Positions 58,807 through 64,000 of a stretch of DNA of 64,000 bases are shown here, one piece after another (within the stretch, counting starts at the first letter, position 1; the number at the start of each line of letters is the position of its first letter). Made by a program: the position numbers and the translations under genes. The notes beneath the pieces are model-generated. The model was not told the DNA's origin. It saw only the letters and a program-made list of their open reading frames with translations, and did not search any database. Source of the DNA: Cristatella mucedo (Eukaryota; Bryozoa; Phylactolaemata; Cristatellidae). The stretch is taken from assembly GCA_009760855.2 (NCBI GenBank), contig WPIO01000012.1:1735001-1799000 (forward strand), written 5' to 3'.

Positions 58807-59030
58807 GTGAGCGATCACGTTCCTCCGCGATTCTTCTCTCCCCTCCCCTCCCCCCCCCCCCCGCTGCCCTCCTCCCCGAAACCCCTAGCTCCCGTGTCTC
58901 CCGTCGACCGAGCGTGGCGGAGGCGAAGGCTCTCAGAGACCGATCTTCTTCGCTGGCTGCGGCCTGCCTGCCTGCCTGCGGCGGCGTCGGCCCAGCAAAA
59001 AGATGGCACATTGAGTCCTACTCAACCGCT

Positions 59031-59131
59031 GTCACCGGCTCCAGGCCTGAAGATTATCGCGTAATGGCGAGCCAGAAATCGAGTTCTGGCTCGCCGTTAC
59101 TCGGCAGTCGGGCCTGGAGCTTACTGGTGAC
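59031..59131. repeat. about 100-base fold-back, arms of about 45 bases
   Basis: GTAATGGCGAGCCAGAA (59,061) pairs with 59,084-59,100 at 16 of 17 bases over a six-base loop. Outer segments CTCCAGGCC/GGCCTGGAG and GTCACC/GGTGAC extend the pairing with internal bulges. It lies in the intron after the Cys-cluster exon. Confidence 0.85.
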
Positions 59132-59558
59132 GACGCTTGCTATTTACGATTTAATCTGACTGTAGCATTTGCATTAGTTTAGTATTTAGTACATTTTGTA
59201 TGGGTATGGTACTTTAGTATTTAGTACTTTAGTTTCGCTTCATTCGCTACTCTATCCCGAGTGTCCATGCACTTCGCACTGGGCAACTCCTTGAGACTGA
59301 TTCGTTGTGTTATCAGATTAATGCGCATATGCGTGGTGTCCACTAAAGGCAGCGGGTTTTTACCGCCCAAGGGTCTCAAGCTTAGCGGCTGAGGTTGAGG
59401 CATGATTGCTATGTGATTTGGCACCGGTTTGCAAGTTACTTCCTCACAGTGCACTTCGCAAGTTATAATTCACTTGCACGAAATATGACACTGTGCATAC
59501 CGCACGTATCTCTGACCTTAACTCAAAAAAATTAGTACAGACTAAGTGGATGCTACGC
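59132..59558. other. intron, unassigned
   Basis: Nothing recognisable. Confidence 0.4.
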
Positions 59559-59559
59559 C

Positions 59560-59850
59560 GGAGAATTTCCGGTCGTTGGCTCTCAAAACCTGTGCAGCCT
59601 TCGGTGTACGTACGGTGGCCACCACACTTCGTCTCATATAAAAAAGAAAATTTGAAGCATAGCCGAATCTGGAGGGCTGTACAGGAAGTAGGTAGCATGG
59701 AAATAGCAGCGCAGAACAGCTAGATAGGATGTTCAAGCGTCGACAGCAGGAAGCCTGTCAAAGCGTGAGAATTTCAGAAGTGAGTTCCACGTTCTAGGAC
59801 CTGTGGAGCAGAGATTTCTGCCTCAAAAGGCTTTTAAGTGAATGAGCAGT
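59560..59850 (-). mobile_element. LINE-D fragment, diverged
   Basis: Reverse frame gives FSFLYETKCGGHRTYTEGC, matching the FSLFRETKSVGYRM-type end of the family, and upstream 'agtgagttccacgttctagg', as in the 62.5-kb copy. Confidence 0.75.
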
Positions 59851-60247
59851 GCAGCTAATTTCTAGTCCTAAGAAGACGCAGAGCACTAGCAGCTCCATTA
59901 GCAAAAAGACACAAGACAGCTGACTAAATTTCTCGGATTCACAAAACAAAGTTACTGCCATATTCGTCATCTACTGTAGAGGCGTATTGGCTTTTTCGAT
60001 AGCCCTGCATATCGATGTATAGTAGTCTACTCTTTACACAACTAAAGAGCAAAATAGTAATGGTAGTGATAGTGCAAAATTTGCATAACATCCTTTGAGA
60101 ACTAACTCTCTTCGTAAGCGATATGGTGGAATGAAAGTCTTTCGCTAGCCACTTCGGGACATCGTGACTCGAGATGGAGGTTTTTTGAATAGAAATTTTA
60201 CACGTATAACAGCTGCCAGGGAGGGCAACTAAATCACGAGCACTCTC

Positions 60248-60313
60248 AATGATGGTCGCACTGGAGCCTTTCCAATTATGAAAATGATGGTCGCACTGGA
60301 GCCTTTCCAATTA
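60248..60313 (+). repeat. tandem duplication, 35-bp period
   Basis: The same 31 bases beginning AATGATGGTCGCACTGGAGC start at 60,248 and 60,283. Confidence 0.93.
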
Positions 60314-60881
60314 GGAGAGCAACGTCATTTATTCCAGCCGTATGCTTACAGTTTCCAATACAACGTTCGGATCGAGGCACTCTATTTATTGGGGGCTACC
60401 GGCGATCTTTATATCAAAAGCCTGCGGTTCCCTGTGGCTCCTCAAAAAGATGTACCTGGAAGCTGGCGAGGGGCCTCTGAGGCCTAAAGTATCGGGGCTT
60501 TGCGGTGGAGCGTGAAAATGCATTGTGCCGCTCCAATACCTTTCCCCATATCTGTCACCACCTCCACCACAGTCGCGCTTAGCTTTAACTAACCCCTCAC
60601 GTAGGCAAAGACCGGAGCCCTCGTGGCCCACCCAGCATGTACATGGAAAGCTGCCAACATATAGTACGCATCTCACAAAGTAGCTTAGTAAAAAGTGCTC
60701 GCATACTTATCATAGCTTTATTCACTTATTCTGGGTCCCTATTAACCTGCAAAGGTGTGCCCAATGGTACTCTGGTTTCGGTCGGTGTGAGCGGCTGAGA
60801 CTGAGGTGACCGTCGTAGGGCTCGGCAGGTTTGGGCACGGCCCTGTTCTTTCGTGCTGTCTCTTCTTGTCCTACCGTGTAG
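60314..60881. other. unassigned sequence
   Basis: No repeat or exon recognised before the acceptor at 60,881. Confidence 0.4.
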
Positions 60882-60976
60882 CCCGACGGCGTGCGACCTC
60901 TCACGCCCCTGCCACCATCTACGAGAATGAGGACCCTTGCTATTATGAGGAGCCCCAGGGAGGCTTGCAATTCTAA
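60882..60976 (+). CDS. possible last exon with a tyrosine/acidic tail
   Basis: A long pyrimidine tract (TGCTGTCTCTTCTTGTCCTA then CCGTGTAG) precedes an open frame of two bases plus 30 codons and a TAA stop. The peptide RRRATSHAPATIYENEDPCY then YEEPQGGLQF looks like a cytosolic tail with YENE and YYEEP phospho-type motifs. The frame is also open upstream through a hydrophobic VLSCCLFLSY, so it might be the end of a membrane-anchored protein. It needs a phase-1 donor upstream, which the phase-0 coiled-coil exons do not offer. It is therefore probably from another gene, or chance. Confidence 0.3.
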
Positions 60977-61067
60977 GACTTGCAGCCCCTGCGCATACGT
61001 GGCCTCGACCCAAACTCACCCGCATGGAATTACTCTAAGCTTACGGAATTAAGCAGTAGGTGACGGA

Positions 61068-61240
61068 GCCGTAATGGCTCACTAGGAAAGGCGGATGCTT
61101 TTCACGGCCTCGGCCCCGAGTTCGTGGGTTCGAATCCTGCAGTGGGCGATCCTTTATCGCCACTGCAAGCGGCGGTAATAGCCGTATAGGCTCCTCTGTC
61201 GCTACGCAAAGAGGGGCTGTTGCATCAGCTGGTATTTCTT
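61068..61240 (+). mobile_element. SINE-B, best reference copy
   Basis: Head CCGTAATGGCTCACTAGGAA (A-box-like TGGCTCACTAGG), perfect B box GGTTCGAATCC, then GCAGTGGGCGATCCTTTATC GCC stem, 'ggcggtaatagccgtatagg' and the end 'ggctgttgcatcagctggta'. A CTTT-rich run follows. Confidence 0.95.
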
Positions 61241-61594
61241 TCTTTTCTTTCTTTCTCTCGGAATTATAGCTAGTATTTCCTTCGTCGTGATTGCCCGTGA
61301 TTAAATTGTCCGCTTGGACGGTGGCTTGACGTCTAACAGTTTCATCCAGAAGAAGCCAGAGCTGGAATGTTCGATCTCTGACAAGGATTAGGAACCGCTT
61401 CAGGCTAGATAAAGTAATAGGCTGAATAAAAACCCCTTCATAGCAAATGTTAGGCCATGCTAACTCTATAAAGAGATTCAGTTCTCCTTGGGTGCTACAC
61501 GCAGTTTTCATCAATATTGCCATCACTATTTAGCTAGCTATCTCTATCTCTGCCAAGACTAGCCTATTGTGACTCAGCATTGGCAGGGATATAA
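61241..61594. other. intron, unassigned
   Basis: Pyrimidine-rich start, then nothing recognisable. Confidence 0.4.
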
Positions 61595-61835
61595 AGGTAG
61601 CCAAGCCTCAGCAACTGATGATGAACATGGCCACATGGTTGGTCTGTGAATCCAAGAAAGTAATTCACTTGTCTCCCTTGATAAAGGAGTTGCGGTGGTT
61701 TCCGGTTTATCGAAGGATAGAGAGCGAAATTCATATTCTGACCCACATTTGGCTCGCCATTTCCCGGCTCTTTTGCACTTGGCAGAACCGCAAGCCACCT
61801 CGTGCTTTCCGATCGTCTCAGGACAGTGAACCTAG
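61595..61835 (+). mobile_element. LINE-D fragment
   Basis: Frame gives MMNMATWLVCESKKVIHLSP and LIKELRWFPVYRRIESEIHI, aligned with the same block of the 62.5-kb copy; both ends are truncated. Confidence 0.85.
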
Positions 61836-61890
61836 CTAGTATACCTCTCTTTTACTTACAGAATGTTCGCGAACAATTATTGGCTCTAGG

Positions 61891-62080
61891 CAGCGGCTCT
61901 CAGCCTGTGGGTCGCGACCCTTTGGGGGTCGAACGACCTTTTCACAGGGGGTCGCCTAGGACCATCGGAAAACGCGCATTTCCACATTTTGCACACCACA
62001 ATTTTATGGTTGGGAGTCGCCACAACATGAGGAACTATAGTAAAGCGTCGTGGCATTACGAAGCTTGAAAGTTTCCACTG
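61891..62080 (+). mobile_element. hAT miniature element, SPIN/URR1/OposCharlie-like
   Basis: From CAGCGGCTCTCAGCCTGTGG through GTCGCGACCCTTTGGGGGTC, GAACGACC, 'ccatcggaaaac', 'ttttatggttgggagtcgcc' and 'acaacatgaggaactatagt' to a CACTG end, the whole element follows, in order, the consensus I know for the SPIN and URR1/OposCharlie non-autonomous hAT elements. Flanks GCTCTAGG (61,883-61,890) and GCTCCAGG (62,080-62,087, sharing the last G) look like an 8-bp hAT target duplication with one change. It has no coding capacity. Confidence 0.88.
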
Positions 62081-62534
62081 CTCCAGGGCGTGCTAGTCTG
62101 CGGAGCTTACTTGCAAAATTCTCGCGAATTCTCGCGAAATTCTTCGACGTTTTTTCTCAGCATGTTTCGACAGCTGCCGCTGCCGAATCTAGGGGGCTAG
62201 CCCTATCCGACCATCCTGCGCGCCCCGCCCCACCGTCCGCTACTTATTTATTTGACTTGCCGTTCTTCGGACCCAGCTCTGCTTCTATCACTTTCTATGC
62301 GTTTCGCAAGGCTTAGGACTTGAGTGATTAAGCTGCAACAGAAACATGGCTGTACATGCAACACGCGTGCACAGCTTGGGAGCCTCGAGTCTAGATACCT
62401 AGGTCCTCATCTAGGCATCTATCAAGATCCGGCTGTTGCGGCGCGCCAACGTTTCATTGTAACTGAATGAAGGCGAGCAGAGAGGAGAAATTAGCAAAAT
62501 CCATTAAATTTTAGGAGAACGATCGAAGCCGCCA
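62081..62534. other. intron, unassigned
   Basis: Contains 'attctcgcgaattctcgcga', a short direct repeat; otherwise nothing. Confidence 0.4.
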
Positions 62535-63545
62535 ATGTAATGTATCTCCGTCTGTAACTCCACAAAGTCATAAAGACCATGTGGGTGTTACGCAGGAGTG
62601 TTTTGCATAGCGCACTCACAGCCTAAGCGGCTTTCGGTAAGCATTCGGTAGCCAACACACTTCGTCTCACCTAACAAAGAGAAAGTGGGAAGCATAGCTG
62701 AGTCAGGAGAGCAGTTGAGGTAGTGAGTAGCATAGAAGTAGCAGTTCAGGACCGCTGAAAAAGATGTGCCATAGTCGGCAGTTGGAGAGTAGTTGTCGTT
62801 GAGTAAGAATTGTGGAAGCGAGTTCCACAGTCTAGGACCTGCAGAGCTAAAGCTTCTCTCGCCAATGGTCTTTAATCGGAGGAATGGAACAGCTAATATA
62901 TTGTCCACACCGGACCTGAGGGCTCGAACAGGCTGAAACTGATGCAGCAGCTCAGCCAGGTATGAAGGAGCCAAGCCGTGGCGGGCCTTGTGGGTCAGCG
63001 TAAGAACTTTGCTCTGTATCCTTTGCTCAACCGGCATCCATCCTAGCTCCTTCAGCAAAGGAGACACGTGCTCGAACCGCTGGGACTTGAAGACCAGCCT
63101 TGCAGCCATATTCATTGTCCGTTGTAGTGGCATAATAGCTTTCTTTGGCAGCCCAGCCAAAAGGGAATTACAATAATCAAGCCGAGACAGAACTAGAGAG
63201 CTAGTTAAATTTTTTTCAAGCCACTGTAGGAGACAGCTCCTAATCTTGGACAGGGATCGGATGTGATGGCTAGCTGTAGAGGCAGTCTTCTGAATGAAGC
63301 TTTTGAAATTGAGGCAGCTGTCGAACACGACACCTAAATTTCGAGCAAGTGGTGATGGCCGCACAATAGCGTCACCTATTAGGACGACAAAGCCTTTTAA
63401 TTCAGCCACACGCTTAGGGTGTCCTATGAGCAGCAGTTCGGTTTTATCATCATTTAATTTCAGGAAGTTTTCCGACATCCAGGATCGAATATCGGCAAGA
63501 CAAGCATTCAGTTTCTCAGTTGCGGCAGCAGATTCCGAATGTCCC
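62535..63545 (-). mobile_element. LINE-D, longest uninterrupted ORF piece
   Basis: 5'-truncated copy whose remaining reading frame (62,588-63,478, 296 codons) is free of stops. It starts with SENFLKLNDDKTELLLIGHP, passes SRLDYCNSLLAGLPKKAIMP, the MAARLVFKSQRFEHVSPLLK block and the FLRLKTIGERSFSSAGPRLW block, and ends ESRLGCECAMQNTPA. The catalytic palm is missing, so it is not autonomous. The 3' end has the GGAGTTACAGACGGAGATAC block and 'attacatt'. The intact frame suggests it is the youngest LINE-D copy here. Confidence 0.93.
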
Positions 63546-63660
63546 TGACTCGTAATTCGAAGATCTTACGTCAGACTGTAGCGCCCATGATCTGGATGGG
63601 CGGCAGTAGGAGCGTGCCAGTGGTTTTATTCTCACAACATCGTACCTTCTCTCTGCCTAG

Positions 63661-63759
63661 ATTTCGACGAGTGAAAAAGAGAAAGATGCTCAGCTCTCAA
63701 AGCTGACGACGGATAGAACCACAGAGCGGCAGCGGACAGCTGACAAGCTCAAACGGAAG
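63661..63759 (+). CDS. coiled-coil exon, 33 codons
   Basis: Acceptor TTCTCTCTGCCTAG, donor GTGCGT, phase 0 at both ends. Peptide ISTSEKEKDAQLSKLTTDRT then TERQRTADKLKRK; charged and helical, with L/L/A-type core positions. It continues the phase-0 series and the gene probably runs beyond the window. A LINE-D copy ends only about 115 bases upstream. Confidence 0.8.
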
Positions 63760-64000
63760 GTGCGTAGGCATGGCCGTCGAAGTCGAATGCGAAATGCTCG
63801 AAATCACTCCACGAAAAAGGGGCGTGAAAGCTCGCAGCCGAGCGACGTTAGCGCTCTCTGCGCCCGCCTCCCACTTCCGGAACCTGACTGAACGCTCGTG
63901 CTCTGTGCTCGTCATTTTCCAGCGGTACGCTGGTAGCCCTCGCACCCCATAGCCGGCGTAAGTCCTCGTTGCTTCTGCAATCACGTGACTGAGCCCAACA

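Noticed and set aside
61123-61140. tRNA gene suggested by a perfect B box
   Set aside because: It is part of SINE-B; no cloverleaf or acceptor stem closes around it, and the same applies to the other B boxes in SINE copies.

Overview
This is animal (metazoan) nuclear DNA. It has GT-AG spliced genes with short GC-rich exons, long introns full of repeats, many microsatellites, tRNA-derived SINEs and 5'-truncated non-LTR retrotransposons of the L2/CR1 type. I cannot name the species. The aquaporin keeps one exon size seen in vertebrate water channels but fuses others, and the repeat mix does not look like any vertebrate I can recognise, so an invertebrate is my best guess. Exon calls rest on reading frame, splice consensus, phase agreement and family motifs. 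No transcript evidence was available.

Layout. 1-16 kb is repeat-dominated: two LINE families (called LINE-C and LINE-D here), a decayed Tigger/pogo DNA transposon (6.07-7.71 kb) and simple repeats. 16.3-19.8 kb is a CpG-rich island ending in the first exons of an orthodox aquaporin. That gene is complete in four exons (18,339-27,450, 287 residues). 27.5-43.9 kb is mostly repeats and unassigned sequence, with one convincing two-helix membrane-protein exon (33,673-33,954) and one possible coiled-coil exon (40,596-40,652). From 43,992 to past 63,759 there is a series of plus-strand exons. Three exons make a PH-superfamily domain of RanBD1/EVH1 type, then comes a Ser/Gly/Ala-rich exon, then several phase-0 coiled-coil exons, one carrying a CxxC...CxxC cluster. 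If these form one gene, it is a scaffold-like protein whose overall architecture I do not recognise.

Mobile DNA. LINE-C ends in a conserved hairpin plus (ATT)n, and LINE-D ends in (ACATT)n. SINE-A has a tRNA-like head and a 3' tail resembling that of LINE-C, which suggests that LINE-C moves it. SINE-B is a second tRNA-like family with a perfect B box. A hAT miniature element at 61,891-62,080 closely resembles the SPIN/URR1/OposCharlie group, known for horizontal transfer between animals. Short near-perfect GC-rich hairpins recur in the GC-rich islands and introns.
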